Position numbers and translations under genes: made by a program. Source: Aquanectria penicillioides (Eukaryota > Ascomycota > Sordariomycetes > Hypocreales > Nectriaceae). Taken from it: 64,000 nt of DNA. The notes under the pieces were generated by a model. It saw only the letters and a list, made by a program, of their open reading frames with translations, did not search any database and had not been told where the DNA came from. The stretch spans positions 3,534,001-3,598,000 of the forward strand of contig PYIU01000002.1 of the NCBI GenBank assembly GCA_003415625.1. The letters run 5' to 3'. Below, piece after piece: positions 1-12,930 of this stretch (the stretch's first letter is position 1; every line of letters begins with the position of its first letter).

Positions 1-3000
1 CTCCAAATCCATCTCCCGAAGTTCAAAGTGCTAGCCCACATACATGAAGTATGTACGTGCCATAGTACTTGGTCGAGGACAGCGATGTGTGTGAATGCGG
101 ACCACTCACCGACTCCATCCCTCTTACGTACGAACCGCTGCGGGCGGCCGCAACCTTCGACTCGACAGACTTGGGGGCGGCAGAGGGGAGACGGCAACCA
201 CTCTGTCGCTCGCTGGGCCGCCTCCCACGGGTCAGGTGGTGGTGCATTCGCTGGGTGCATAAGGGGACGGCGAGGACGCGTCCAAAGCTCGGGCCAAGAA
301 ATGCAACCACATCTCCTCTTTGTCCCAGATACAGCGAGATCCATGATCCTTGATCCCATCTGTGCATTTGTGTAGTTGTGGGTATGCATGTGTGCGCACT
401 CTGGCCTCTGACAGCCCTTCCTGGTGCGCATCCTGTCCTCGGTAGGCGCTAACTGAACAACTTAGCTCGCAGTGGCCGTAGCTTCTCGGGAAAAGAAACG
501 TCTTTGCAGAGAGGTGCAGAGGCGCATCGATGGACGATGGCGAGGCAGTTGAGCAAAGCAAACCCATGAAAGGAAAAAAAAAATTTATCACAAGGCTGGC
601 GGTGTTTTGCCCACCTCCAACGGATCATCACACACCGACATTTTCCTTGTTTCGTGTGGTGTCTCTAATGGATGTGCTCACTTTACTCATCACACTTGGC
701 CTGTGACTGATGAATCCTGGTCTTGGGAGAGCCCAAATTTCGCATCACGTGCAGATGGCTGGCCTAGGCCATTTCCAGCCAACGCCACAAGCGGTTCCGG
801 CCCTCGGATCTGGTCAAGCGCCCACGGCTGTGGTGGACGCACGCATTGGCTCCTCCGTGAGGCCCGACACGCAGCGGCCCAACCAAGCCCACTCAACGAG
901 GGCCCGCCCCAGCCATCCCCTCCCCCGTCCGTCCACATCCAGGCGCGGGCCCTGGCCCCAAGACATCAGCCAAGCAACAGTCCCAGCCCAGTCCCAGCCT
1001 CGCAGCTTTGGGAAACCGATAGTCCCGGCAGTATTCGAGCTTTCAGCAATCGATAGTGGCAGCCTTCAACGACGCCAACCACACATGGAAGGAGACGATG
1101 ACTTCCCAAAGATGCTTCTAATGTCGAGTTCAGTCCGGGTGACCTCGCGCCAGCAACAAGGACGTGAGGCAGGCAGGTCACCGTCTCGTGTTATGGTACA
1201 GGAACGTCCCAGCCCCGAGCTACGTGCCTAGTTTCCAGCTCCGAGGACGCCGTCGTCTCCGCCCCCGTCGTCCATCGGAAGTGTGAACACTTGAGGGGAG
1301 CTAATTTTAGTCCCCGAGCAGCCTGGCACGCCTGGCCTGCCAGCTCAGACACCATCATCCAGCCCGATGAAGTTGACCTGAGCGATCTGCCGACTAAGTG
1401 TGGTGCAAGACAATAACTCCTGTTTTTTTGTTGCTATTGTGGGCATCCCCTGTGTTTAAGTTAAGTCGCAGCCGCGCGCCATTGCGTAAACGTCGTATGT
1501 ACCCGCCGAGTCTGCCTCACTAGGCCTGAGAAGCAATGAGGGCAACGGAGTGGGTGGCGGTGGCCAGATGCCAGAGAAGCGGTCTGGGGAAGTACAGATG
1601 AACGAGGAAACCAAGGTGACAGTGTTGCCAGAACGGGTGCCCCGATAAAAAAATTTGTAGGGAGTGGCCTTAGCAATGGAGACGGCGCAGGAGAAGGAAA
1701 AAAAAAAAAAAAAAAAAGAGGCGCGAGACAATACGAGACAAACCGAGCGGGAAATGTTCCCATCAATGATGGTAAAGTCAGAATAACCTTGTGTGATTGC
1801 AAAGTGGACGCACATACTGATTATTCGATTCCCGAGCTCCAGGGAAGTAACGCATCAAGGAAGTGGGGTAGATGGCCAACTTAGAAACGAGAATAACCGG
1901 CAACGACTAAACGAACCTGAAAACCCCTGGATAACATGCCGAGTTAGGCAGGGCAAGGTAATTAATTGACAGGCTGTAGGGTAGTTTGGTGGATGCTGAT
2001 GGTGATAAAGGCCGCAATTGTTGGTAGTTGTCATATGGCGATGGGGAACCGATACCGATGGCACATACTCAATGTAATATCCGCAAGCCATGGATGATCA
2101 AATGCTGTGCCGCCCCATATGTAATGCGCAAAAGGTGGGTATACTGTCGTGGAAGTCATGAGTGGTAGTCAAGCGGCAGTTCAAATGGCACCGAGTCCCT
2201 CTATGAATCGACCGCCATCTGCGCAGTTGAGGCCAAATTTACAGGTGCGCCAACATTGAGGCCAGCCCGGAAGCAAGGCAAATGTGTACGTACCTTGTAC
2301 CCAGTCCAAAGTAAGCAGGAAGCAACGAAAGAGGACTAAAAACCCCTCCCCAAACCAGGGCCACACGTCTCAGGGTTGAAAGAAAAAAAAACCGCGCCAC
2401 TTCTTTTTTCCCTGCATCACGTCATCTCCGCAAATCAAAATCCAGACCGGCTGCCAGCCACCGCAGAGCCCCACACAAGGGCTGAATCAGCCAGTCACAA
2501 GTGTTAAAGAGTCTGGTCCCGCCCCTCAAATCATCTCGTCGCATTTCCTCGTCCTCTCGCGCCTTTCTCCTCCTCCACGGCCAATCAATACTGCTGCTTC
2601 TGATTCCTCCACTTGACAAGCAATCAGATTCGTCCCAGTGTCGAAACACCTCTTCTGTTTCGCCGGCCATTCACAGCGACTCGACTAATTGGACAGAAAA
2701 AAGCGACGCCTTGCCCGTCCGTTGCCCTTGCCTTGCCGTGCCGTGCCCGTGGCCTTGTCGATTTCCATTTGACGATTCGACGGGCGGCCCAGAAGCGACA
2801 AGCTTTCGAGCGCAACGACAGGTCGACAAAGTGGTCGGGGTTTGCGATTCGCTCAACCGCCCGCCCAATCTCCCCAAACGGCAAAACAGCTCCCAAGGGC
2901 GTCGGAGCAAAGCATAGCACAGCACGCGCAGCCGCCGTGGTGACAGTCAACACGACCTCTCACTTCATCACAGAGCTCACTGACTCGACGACGTCAGTGA

Positions 3001-5712
3001 CAAAAGCCGCTGGCACCTGAACAAAGCTCCTGGCACCTGGTGCACAGCTTCCAGGCTCGGCTTTTTGATCACAACGCTGGCAAGCCTAATAAAGGCCCAC
3101 CGCGCGCGTTACCTAACCTTTACTGTTTCTACACGACTTTTGCCCCATTCCCCATCCTCTCATAACCACCCCTCGCTCACTCTCTCACTGAGCGCGCGCG
3201 CCATTTGAAGGCTGTTTGAAAAAACAAAGAGCGCGTCTACCCTCAAACCAAGCGCCTATACTTCGCCATCAACCAAACGCTTCTCTCATTCTCTTCGCCA
3301 TCCCTTCCCATCGGCACTCTCGCCATCCGTTCGCCCTCGCTCAACCAAGAGTGTCGTGTTAGTCTTTAGGTCGGACGTCAATCTGCCGGCGCACGCACCC
3401 GCACGCACGCACTCAAGTTGCTCTGCCGCGCGATAAGTCAGCCCTCGCCCACCCGAGACAGCCCACCCCCAAATTCCCCAATCAACCCACCTCCCGCCAC
3501 CAGCAAATCAGCACGCTTTTCTCGCGTCGCCTTTTCGACCTTTCTCAACATCGCGACTACTGAGGCCTATCATTGTCGCCAGCTTCGTTCTCATCCTCTC
3601 CATTGGCCGCTTTGTTTGTCAGGTGACAACTTGCGCCTGCGGATCCCGATTTTACCCCAGATTCACGGCCATCAATCAGCCTTCGCGAAAGCCCGTCGCG
3701 TCGAGAGCTTGGAGTGCCTTGGAGCTTTTGCCATCTCCGCCTAGCACGCCGTGCATCCGCGTCCGCGTTTGCATCTGTCGCACCGCACACCACAAAAAGG
3801 TACGTAGAGGCTCCCTCAGTACAGCGCAGCCACCTGCGAACAAAGGCGCATACGCTTTCTCCCCCCTCCCAACCACCTTGCCGGTGACCTCCCCTTTGGG
3901 CCGTGAGTGAGTGCGAGCGTGAGGGCGAGTACTGGTACGACCGCAAGTGTGCGTGCGCGCCAGCGACCAAGCTGTTCTTGCATCCGCCCCATCAACTGTC
4001 GATCGTGTTCAGCGACAAGTCAGTCGCGATTCTCTCGCCTCGCCGCGCCTCTTTGCCTTGCCAGGATCGCGTCCCCTTGCCTTCACTGCCGTCGACCCTG
4101 CATTGACGTCGCGCTCCTCGTTTGGCTCTGCCCCTGCGCGCACTCACCCTGGCCTCACCATCCTTTGTCACTTACACCGACTCTTGGTGCTTGGGCGCTC
4201 AAAGCTTTCGCCCCCCCCGCCTTGACTGCGCTGCGTCGCGCTGCACTTTCTGAAACCCTAACGAGGCTCATGCTGACGACACGGACATAGCCGCTGCTGC
4301 TCCGTCTGACAGCCAAAGATCCCTGGAAGAACATCCACGCCTGGTACGTACAATGAATTTCTTTTTTGTGTTTGTGTTGCCTTTCTCTCTTTCTCCTCTC
4401 CCGGTAGCTTTCCAGCCTGGTAGCACCGTGCGAGGGAGCCCCAAGGTTTCCCGTCGACCTTCCTGATTCAAGCCCTCCCCGGCACTACACACAAGACACA
4501 CCCCCTCACATCTCATCACCACCCCCATCATCAACACCTCTCGTCACCCCCACGAGCCCAGTCACCCTCGAGTGTCGTGACACGAAGGATGGGCCCTGCC
4601 CTTCCAGCCTCGACATGCATGCCGTTCCCTTTTGTTGTTGTTGTTTGCCTCCCTCTATTCCATACGGGACGCTGCCCCACTTGCTGGTGTGAGGCGCAGG
4701 ACCGCAGCTATCCAGAACGCCGGAAGAGACTCGAGACTCGACTTCCAACCAGCTTGGGCGTCGCCTTGCCTCGCTTGATGCGAGTCGTCGATGCGAAGCC
4801 CATAGCGCTTATCTGAATATGTGCAGCCTGGGCCCGCTCCCGTCGGCGGTCCGGATTGCTGCCATTCGTCTCTGCGCCGCCACCACCACCACTTCGACCC
4901 CAAGCCGTTGCTGAGCCGGCCGGCGTGGTGACCGTGGTGGACACCCCGGTGGGCCTGGCTCTTGCATATTCCGTCATGCATGGACTCTGGGCTGCCAACG
5001 CATCAAGAGTGTGTGGTGGCTTTCAGACGCGCGCTGCACCCCTTCGCGCTGGGCCCCCCAATCCCCCCCCCCTTCCCCATTTTTCGCCGTCCCCCTTCAT
5101 CCTGGCCTGGCATATATACACTGAGCTAACGCCTATGGTTGGACAGATCTCCTTGAGCAAGCAACTGACCAGCCAAGTGCAGTTTCGCGTCGCCCTCTGC
5201 CCTGTGCTTGACTCTCCCTCCCAGCGCAAGCACTCTCTCAAAGTAAGTCGTCTATTTTCCTTCCGTCTCACGTGGTCTTGTTCCAGTCGCCTCAGCCACC
5301 CCAGGCCGTGACCAGCCACGACATCAGCCTGCATATGCCGTGGTCGACCATCTGAGCAGCGCCCTTACCAGATCCCCTCTGCCAGCTCACCCGCGCATAT
5401 CCAATAGGTTGGGTGCCCGGGCATTCAGCACAATTGGGACATGCCTATCCTCTGAAGGACGCCTCCCAACCCAAATGCCCAACTATACCCAAGCAACCAA
5501 CGGACTTTAAACCCCCGCAGCTCGCTAATCGGGTTCCTTCAGTTTCAATTGCAGCTATTCGTTATCTGCACTCTGTTCCCCGGCTGTCACTGCTCCATTT
5601 CTGCGCCTCGCGTTCCTTCGTCGGTTTTGAGCCTCATCACTCGACGACGAATTGAAACGCGACGAGGATAGTGTGCCTCGACAAACCATCTCGAGTTGTA
5701 TCTCCTAGTATA
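1..5712. other. Gene-poor region upstream of HAP2, with probable leader
   Basis: No convincing protein gene was found in 5.7 kb. The open frames are short, overlap each other on both strands and show no recognisable domain. From about 3.1 kb the plus strand becomes pyrimidine-rich, as fungal 5' leaders do. It carries donor-like sites (GTACGT at 3800 and 4344, GTAAGT at 5243), and AG sites preceded by branch-like CTGAC or CTAAC (4289-4290, 5145-5146). This suggests a long spliced leader for HAP2, but no transcript evidence is available. An A20 tract lies at 1698-1717. Confidence 0.5.
5113..5118 (+). promoter_or_regulatory. TATA-like element, possible proximal HAP2 promoter
   Basis: TATATA lies about 600 nt before the HAP2 ATG, just upstream of a CTAAC/AG pair. 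It could mark a proximal transcription start, giving a shorter leader than the 3.1-5.7 kb alternative. This is a sequence match only. Confidence 0.25.
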
Positions 5713-6666
5713 ATGGAGTACGCTCAATACGCGCAACAACCACAGCAACAAGCATCACACTCTGGTTACGCAAACTCGGGAGCACAGAACAGTATCACCT
5801 CGCCCACAAATCAAAACATTAACCAGCATCCTGTGCAATCCTCTCCGATTCTTTCCAACCAGCAACAGCAACCCCAGACCCAGGGACACAACATGTATCA
5901 ATCACAGTACGGCGTCCCACCACAGGGCATGCAGCAGGTCCACTATGGTATGCCTGGCATCCAGGCTGCCGCCATGGCCGCAACTGCTGCTGCTTCTGGC
6001 TCAAATTACGGCTATATGCCTTCCGATCCCAACATGCCTCAGAGCTCACCCCGCATGGGCGCCAATTCGAAGAAGGATGGACGCCAATCCCCCCGTATGA
6101 CCACCATTCCTCAAATACCCGGCGCTCGCCGAATGAGCCAGGTTACGAGCCCAGGAGGAGTTCCAAATGCGCAGACGATGATGAACCATGCCGGGGCTCG
6201 CCCAGGTGTGGCACCTCCTCAGATGCCCCAGGCCCAGATGCAACACCCTCAATCCCCAGAGGTGGCTCCGGGTGGCGGTGTTGAAGAGTCCCCTCTCTAT
6301 GTCAATGCCAAGCAATTTCACCGTATCCTCAAGCGACGCGTCGCACGTCAAAGGCTTGAGGAACAACTCAGACTGACTTCCAAGGGCCGGAAACCGTATC
6401 TCCACGAGTCGCGACACAACCACGCGATGCGCAGGCCCCGCGGCCCCGGCGGACGATTCCTTACTGCGGAAGAGGTCGCTGCTATGGAGCGCGAAGCCAA
6501 CAAGGGCTCCGACAAGACTGACGGTGAAGATGCTGGTGCGGCCAACAAAGCGTCTGGACCCGCAGGGACCAAACGCAAGTCTGAAGATGACACCGCGGCT
6601 GCGAACAAGAAAGCTAAGACGGACACAGAAAGCTCGAAGGACGAAGAAGAAGAAGACGACGGCTGA
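5713..6666 (+). CDS. HAP2: CCAAT-binding factor subunit HAP2 / NF-YA
   Basis: Single-exon gene for 317 aa. The NF-YA core lies at about residues 191-255: a subunit-interaction helix starting with [14 protein letters not shown], a short linker, then the DNA-contact part with [21 protein letters not shown]. These are the hallmark residues that bind the HAP3/HAP5 dimer and read CCAAT. The N-terminal half is rich in Gln, Pro and Met, as in activation regions of HapB-type proteins. The C-terminus is acidic and lysine-rich and includes a KRKSEDD stretch that could serve in nuclear import. The ATG at 5713 was chosen because the upstream in-frame extension begins only with GTG. By family knowledge it acts in the nucleus in the heterotrimeric CCAAT complex that controls respiration, iron and redox genes. 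The leader is unusually long. Confidence 0.96.
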   Translation: MEYAQYAQQPQQQASHSGYANSGAQNSITSPTNQNINQHPVQSSPILSNQQQQPQTQGHNMYQSQYGVPPQGMQQVHYGMPGIQAAAMAATAAASGSNYGYMPSDPNMPQSSPRMGANSKKDGRQSPRMTTIPQIPGARRMSQVTSPGGVPNAQTMMNHAGARPGVAPPQMPQAQMQHPQSPEVAPGGGVEESPLYVNAKQFHRILKRRVARQRLEEQLRLTSKGRKPYLHESRHNHAMRRPRGPGGRFLTAEEVAAMEREANKGSDKTDGEDAGAANKASGPAGTKRKSEDDTAAANKKAKTDTESSKDEEEEDDG

Positions 6667-8034
6667 GCATGCGTTGACGCATGCCGGCCTTGTTCATCTC
6701 CTTTCTCTCAGTCTACCAGCGGTTTACGATGTCACGACAGCAGACATGATTTCTGTTTCTTGTTCTTGTTTGTTTTTCAACTTCTCCTCTCGTCGATTTC
6801 TCTCTCATCAGAAGGCCTTTGGGGAGGGAGTCTGGTTATTGGGGGCTCTTTTGATATTTGGCACCTTCGCTTGTGGCTTCTATGGTATTTGCTGGGTCCC
6901 ATGGTGGAACTCGCAAGCCTCTTTTATTCCAACAACTTCTTTTAATACAGCACTGGACTGGCAACAGCATGCCGCAGGCATCTTCGGATGGATGCGGTCT
7001 CAGGATTATAGGATGGACAGAATGCATGGACGATTCGACACGATGGATACCCCCCCCCCCCCTCTTCGTTTATTTCGTTCGGCCCCCTCTCCTTTGTTTT
7101 CGACCTTGTATCTTGTCTACCTATTTTGCAAAACCATTTACCATTGTCGAAAACGTGGGTCTGGCTACCGACGGAAACGCCAACAGGCGAGTGGTCTCTG
7201 CGAGGAGGTACGCCAAGTTGGCAGACGAGGCGATGGAGTACACAAAAAAAGCTGAAAAAACTTAAGATAAAAAACATTTTGCTGAAAGGATTTGAGAAGA
7301 GAAAAGAGCTCCTGGGGACTTTTTATTTATTTATTTATATGTTGTTTTATGTTGTTTACCCTCGTTGAGGATGGGATTAGACTCAGCTACGGTTATCCGT
7401 CGCCGGATAATGCCTAGGGAAAGACCACCACAAATTGAGAATTCTTGTATGCGTTCGCACTAGGGATTTGCCAATTAAGGGAACCAGGTGACGTGTGATT
7501 CGCAAGTGACATGAACCTAACTATGTAATGGCCAGTGAGCTAGACGGGCCTGGATGTCTTTGGGATGGATGTCGACCGATTGGTTGGGCTCACAAGCGGC
7601 TCTGGCTTAGATTCTGGGGTCAGGGGACGACGAGGTGCGTGCCGAGGAGGTTTGTGGGAGTGAGCTGGGGAGGAGGGGAGGAGGCGGGGGGTGTTCAGGG
7701 CGGAATTACTGACCCGCCACCTACCTCGAGCCGTGGCGCGTTCAGACGAGCCGCTGCCAGACTTGTACCTCGGCATGTCAGATCGACGACCGAGCAATCG
7801 ACCCCTTCGGCGGGAGAGCAATATGTAGAGGCCATTTCTCGTCTTCAGGGTTTGGCAGGGATTTAGTTCTGAATTTTATCCTCCCGTGATCATCTTGTCT
7901 TGTTTGAAAGGCCGTCGACCTGCTGCATCGTGTGCATCGAGTAGCTGAGATAGCCTACAAACCTGCGTCGTCTCCCTGCCTCCCCACAGCGATAGCGCCT
8001 GGAAACCATACCCAAACCGCCCCCGTCAAGCATC
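6667..8034. other. HAP2 3' region and intergenic DNA
   Basis: A frame continues past the HAP2 stop to 7255, but it starts inside HAP2 in another frame and has no domain, so it is read as a shadow. A C13 tract lies at 7050-7062 and a TTTA-rich stretch at about 7320-7340, probably 3' UTR. Nothing else is supported. Confidence 0.5.
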
Positions 8035-9301
8035 ATGGCTGGGAGGGTGCGACAGCCCATCGACGAGGCGGCTTTCCAGAGATATCTCTCTGAGAATGTG
8101 CCCGTGATCAAGACCCCGATTGATCTGAAGCAGGTGAGATTTTTTTTGATTCCTTCCAACACTCTCGGTTGCGTGCGCACCGGCTGGGCGAACAGTTTGC
8201 TCATCGTAGGTGACGTCAACCGCAGTTCGGCTTCGGTCAATCCAACCCTACCTACCAGATCACCGCTGCCGATGGCCAGCGCTTCGTGATGCGCAAGAAG
8301 CCCCCAGGAAAGCTTCTCTCAAAGACCGCCCACAAGGTTGAGCGCGAGTATCGCATCATGCACGCTCTCGAGCACACCGACGTCGCCGTTCCTAAGACGT
8401 ACTGCCTGTGCGAAGATGAGTCCGTCATCGGCACACCCTTCTACATCATGGAGTTCCTTGATGGCCGCATCTTTGAAGACTTTACCATGCCTGGCGTCGA
8501 AGCTGCCGAGCGTGAAGCCTTGTGGCGTGAGGCCATCAAGACGCTCGCTCGATTTCACGCCGTAGACTACAAGGAGGTTGGCCTGGAGAAGTTTGGCAAA
8601 CCTTCCGGATTCTATAATCGCCAGATTAAGACGTGGATCACCATCTGTGGAAGCCAGGAAAAGGCTGTAGATGTGGAGACCAAGGAGCCGGTGGGAAAGT
8701 TGCCACACTTTGACGAGACTGTACGATTCTTCAGAAACGAGCGACTACAGCCGAAGGACCGGGCCACGTTGGTGCACGGGGACTACAAGATTGACAACCT
8801 GGTGTTTCACAAGACGGAGCCGCGAGTTATTGGCATTCTAGAGTAAGCCGCCCATCATGCTTTGCATCACACTGTAGTGATAGATCTTGAGACTGACACA
8901 CTGCGCGAAACAGCTGGGAAATGTCTACAGTGGGCCATCCACTCTCGGATGTGTGCAACTTCATGACCAATTTCTACACGGCTCAGTATACCGGCGCATC
9001 ACCCTATGATGCGTCAGGCTTCCTTCCTGGCAAGACCCCTGGTCTCCCGCAGCCAAAGCAGATCTTGGAGTGGTACACCGAGACGAGCGGGTACGACCCT
9101 CGAGCAGAGGTTCCTTGGGGCATGGCCTTCAGCATCTGGAAGCTGGCGGGCGTGTGCCAGGGCATTGCAGCACGATATGCGGTGCGGCAGGCTAGTAGCG
9201 AGAAGGCCAAGCACCATGCAATCACGAGGGGGCCTATGGCGGAGTTCGCGTGGGACCTAGCAAAGAGAGCCGGCGCTGAAGGGATGGGCTCAAGGCTGTG
9301 A
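8035..9301 (+). CDS. APH-family phosphotransferase (ACAD10/11 kinase-domain type)
   Basis: Three exons: 8035-8133, 8226-8842 and 8914-9301, encoding 367 aa. The introns have GTGAG and GTAAGC donors and CAG acceptors. The second one splits the Asp codon of the metal-binding motif. Residues 34-60 hold a glycine-rich loop (FGFGQSN) and the VMRKKPPG strand. Residues 217-224 are the catalytic loop HGDYKIDN, and D239-W-E241 is the metal-binding equivalent of DFG. This arrangement matches the aminoglycoside-phosphotransferase-like domain found alone in fungi and fused to acyl-CoA dehydrogenase in animal ACAD10/ACAD11. In that animal family the kinase phosphorylates 4-hydroxyacyl-CoA for beta-oxidation. 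Whether this stand-alone fungal protein has the same substrate is inference. All catalytic residues are present, so it should be active. Confidence 0.88.
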
Positions 9302-10209
9302 GGCTCATGAGGAGTGTGCGGGAGTTTTGGTGGATTTAGCTGTGTTAAATATGAATGATGGAGTGTGTATCAAGACGCCAAGGTGTTGATAGATGCGGAG
9401 CTGCCTTTATGTCGAATAAAATACATAGACGCACTTGGCCTTGTCCGCCGCCATGATTCAAGAGAAAACCCGGGTTTGTGCGAGAGTGCAAAGGCCAATA
9501 ACTTATGGTGTAAACCATGTCCGATTTTGAAGAAATAAAAAACCGGACACCTGGGGTTAGGTTCAATTTGGAGTCTTTCCTGAACGATGTGGAATGCAAC
9601 GGTGTTGACGAGTTTGGTCGTTGCTCGGGACGCCATGCACGCCCACACCATTTCCTGGCCCATCCGCGGCCCATCCACCATTCTCGCCTATGTAGACTAT
9701 GTACCTAAGGGTATCCTTCCCGGCTGCCTCTGCAGATGTACCTTGCTGTTTGACGGGGCCATTTTTTCGTGTCAGAGATTAGAGATTGGCTCTACAACTT
9801 GAAAGCCAATCCTGGCCGGGATATAAAAGTGGCATGTGCCAAGTGATTGGAGCGGCATCGCCAGATCTGCCAACGCCCCTAGCGCGTTATCTATTGGAGG
9901 TGGACGCAGGCCCAATCAGGTTCCCTCCCGTTCATTCAAAAATATCCGAAACGCTGGGTTCATGACGTTGCCTTTCTCGATTGTCTCAATTCCTTTGCCA
10001 TCATTCCCAAACATCGCCCGTGAGCCCCCCGGACATGAGCTTTCCCCTCTCATAGCTACGGCCTTGCCTCAGCTCAATCGGCCTTCGCCCCTCCACCTTT
10101 AGCGTCACCAGCCCTCGTCCTCCTTCAATCGCCTCCCGATCTCGCTCACTGCCTTGTCTTCGCAGCGCCATCCCTTGCTCGGCCGCCCTGACTGCGGCCC
10201 GGGAGCCCG
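9302..10209. other. Intergenic region and YVC1 promoter/leader
   Basis: This holds the 3' UTR of the APH-type gene, with an AATAAA at 9415-9420, followed by the YVC1 promoter. A CCAAT box at 9806-9810 and TATAAAA at 9822-9828 stand about 380 nt before the YVC1 ATG. The sequence between them and the ATG is pyrimidine-rich leader. No gene is seen. Confidence 0.55.
9822..9828 (+). promoter_or_regulatory. TATA box, probable YVC1 core promoter
   Basis: TATAAAA is preceded 12 nt upstream by a CCAAT pentamer and followed by a CT-rich leader to the YVC1 ATG at 10210. Confidence 0.45.
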
Positions 10210-12632
10210 ATGGCGGACCAGCGCAGGCACATCAGATTGGCCTCGCCGCCGCCGATTCCCAGCAATGTCGACGAGCGGCGGCCGCTGTTGACCAGGCTCA
10301 GCACCGACGCTGTTGCTCTCGAGAATTCCGAGGCGCTTTACAGCTGCATGACGGACCCCCACAGCCATCTGCCCGTCTACACCAACATTCACCGCATCCG
10401 TCGCGACATCATCAGCGTCGTTGAGGATTATCTGAGCCTGGAGCAGCTGCAGGACCTCAAGATCAACGTCACCGTGGTACGGCCTCTCGTTGATAAGTTT
10501 TATGGCCTGAATGACATCTCCATTGGTGAGTCGCCACCCTCTCTCTTTCGCGTCGTCTCGTCTCCCGGCTCTCTAGATGAGAGGCCCACAACTGACCTGT
10601 TTCATCAGTCTACTGCTTACTGGTCAACCGCGCTCAGTTCCTCGAAGAGCAATCTCATCTGAACAGCCGTCACAATGTCAACTACACGCGTGCCACTTTG
10701 TGCGAGCTCATTGCCACGCGTATTCTCCGCCGCTTCGGTGAGAACCATGACGGACCCGATGGGTTGCTGCTTTTGGCCCATATCCTCGTCGCGGGCTTTG
10801 AGCCGTTCCAGAACGCACCGGAGGAGATCCGTGTGGAAGCTGAACGCACTACATCGTGGATGCACCACAAGACGCTTCCGTCGTTGGAAATTGCCATTGT
10901 CACTGACAGCAAGCTTTTCCTGAGCTCGACGACCTGCCAAAAGGTCGTCAATGCCATCTATGAGGGTCGAATCGTGTACACCCCTTCGACATTCTGGGAT
11001 ATAATTCCTGATCATTACAAGCTGAAGCCCATATCTCTTTACGACCCGAGGGACTCACCCTTGTTGAACCAGTATCGTCTTATTGTTCCACGAACAAGAA
11101 ACGTCCTTGAATCTATGCAGTTTGCAATATTGCTAGCGTTATATGTCGGAGTAATGATACATAGGAAGAAGGACTCTTGGAACGCCCTCGAAATAGCTTT
11201 TGATATTTTCGCTTTCGGATGGGGTTTGGACCAGTTTGCGACCATCCTAGCTCACGGCTGGTAGGATCCCCCCCTCACTATCACCTCGCCTGATTGTATG
11301 AACTGACCTCGATGTACAGGACTGTCTACACCCAGAACCTCTGGTCTTTTCTCGACGTTGCCTTCATCATCATCTATTGGGTCTACCTCGTCCTGAGAGT
11401 TTACGGGCGGCATATCGGTGCCATAGGTCCAGTTGAACAGGCCTACGATGTGCTAGCCCTTGGTGCCCCCGTTCTTATTCCTCGTCTGGCCTTTAACTTG
11501 CTAAGAGATAATCTGGTCTTCTTGTCATTGAGATCTATGATGGCGGATTTCTTCTTCCTTACCGCCCTCTCTGCTTGGTGTTTTCTTGGATTCTTGTTGT
11601 CGCTCCTTTGGCTTGGCGAGGGCGCGCATCAGCTTGTGTATGTTACACGCGTTGTCCATAAATTCGAGCGGTACTAACGGGTGACATAGGACCATTTCGA
11701 CCTGGATGATCTACATTTGGTTTGGGCTCGACGGAACCGGAATTGCACGCTCGGTAAGATGGTGCGACCCATTTGACTGCTCTGTCTAACATTACATGCA
11801 GTCCGAGTTCCACTGGATACTAGGCCCGAGTGTTATGGTGGCTTTCGCTTTCCTTGGAAACACCCTCTTCCTCACAATCCTAGTGTCTATGCTGTCCAAC
11901 ACCTTCAGCAGCATCTCCACAAACGCTACGGCTGAAATACAATTTCGACGAGCAGTGCTTACACTTGAAGGCGTCAAAGCGGATGCTGTGTTTGCTTACC
12001 AACCACCGTTCAATATTCTCGCCGTCTTTATCCTCGTGCCTTTGAAATTCGTCGTTAGCCCGCGATGGTTCCACAAGATCCATGTTGCTGCTGTCAAGAC
12101 TGTTAACCTTCCACTGCTGCTAATCATTGCCGTGGCCGAGCGTCGCCTTCTTTGGCCGGCTCGAAGTACCTATGGCAATGGCTCCGAAGCCAAGGCCACA
12201 CCGACAAAGAGTCGGTTCTGGAAGAAGTGGAGGTTGACAGTCCATCGGGATATTCGTGCTGTGTTCCAGGTTCCGCCCCCGGACACAGTCCATAACGACA
12301 TCACGGTGGACGACGACCTCACCCACCACCTTATTCGTCGGCAGTTCACGCGGAGTACCACTAACGAGCCACAGTTCCGGCGACCTTCTCGTCGTGATTC
12401 AATGTTTCCTGGCCTCCCGCAGAAACTGCATGGTTCATTTACGGAGCCGGAAGAACTAGACTTTTTGACAAAGAGGTTGGATACGATGGAGAAGTCGATG
12501 CGTCGCATGGAGGCAATGCTATCGCAGCTTGTTCCTTCGGTCGAGGAGGCGATAGATGATGAAATGGATGAGAGCGGCACTTTGCAGGATGGGGTCACGA
12601 CGCAATCGTCGTACAGGGAGTTGATGGAATAA
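10210..12632 (+). CDS. YVC1: Vacuolar TRP-type cation channel YVC1
   Basis: Five exons: 10210-10525, 10609-11260, 11320-11637, 11690-11753 and 11802-12632, encoding 726 aa. Phases agree at every junction, and intron 3 has a GTACTAAC branch site. The N-terminus is a cytosolic region with a DERRPLL segment. The middle holds several hydrophobic segments, including ones around FAILLALYVGVMI, LDVAFIIIYWVYLVL and FFFLTALSAWCFLGF. The pore-region WFGLDGTG lies just before the last helix, and the helix with LFLTILVSMLSNTF has the S6 appearance of Yvc1 channels. A coiled-coil-like tail (about the last 60 residues) is acidic. By family it releases Ca2+ from the vacuole under osmotic or mechanical stress. 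The 64-nt exon 4 encodes the pore region almost alone. Confidence 0.95.
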
Positions 12633-12930
12633 ACTTGGATGAGCATTGCATCGGTGTCTGATACCTATTTACTTTTGGGGGGGCATTGCATAGAAGAATA
12701 AGACTGAGAACATTTTTTCTCCCTGGATCAAGGAGTGGTTTTATACTTGCCATGATTCACTGTGGTTTTCTTCTCACCTTCAACTCACCTTCCCTCTCGA
12801 ATAAACAACCCCAACCCAACACTTTTAACTTCTGCCACATCAAAGAAACACACATACTTCCCACTATAAGAAACGCCTGGGGATTCTCGTACGCCTTGCT
12901 ATTTGGAAAGGCATTTTTTAAACAGACAAC

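Noticed and set aside
6524..7255. 243-codon frame overlapping the HAP2 end
   Set aside because: Begins inside HAP2 in another frame, then runs through a C13 tract and AT-rich 3' DNA without a recognisable domain.
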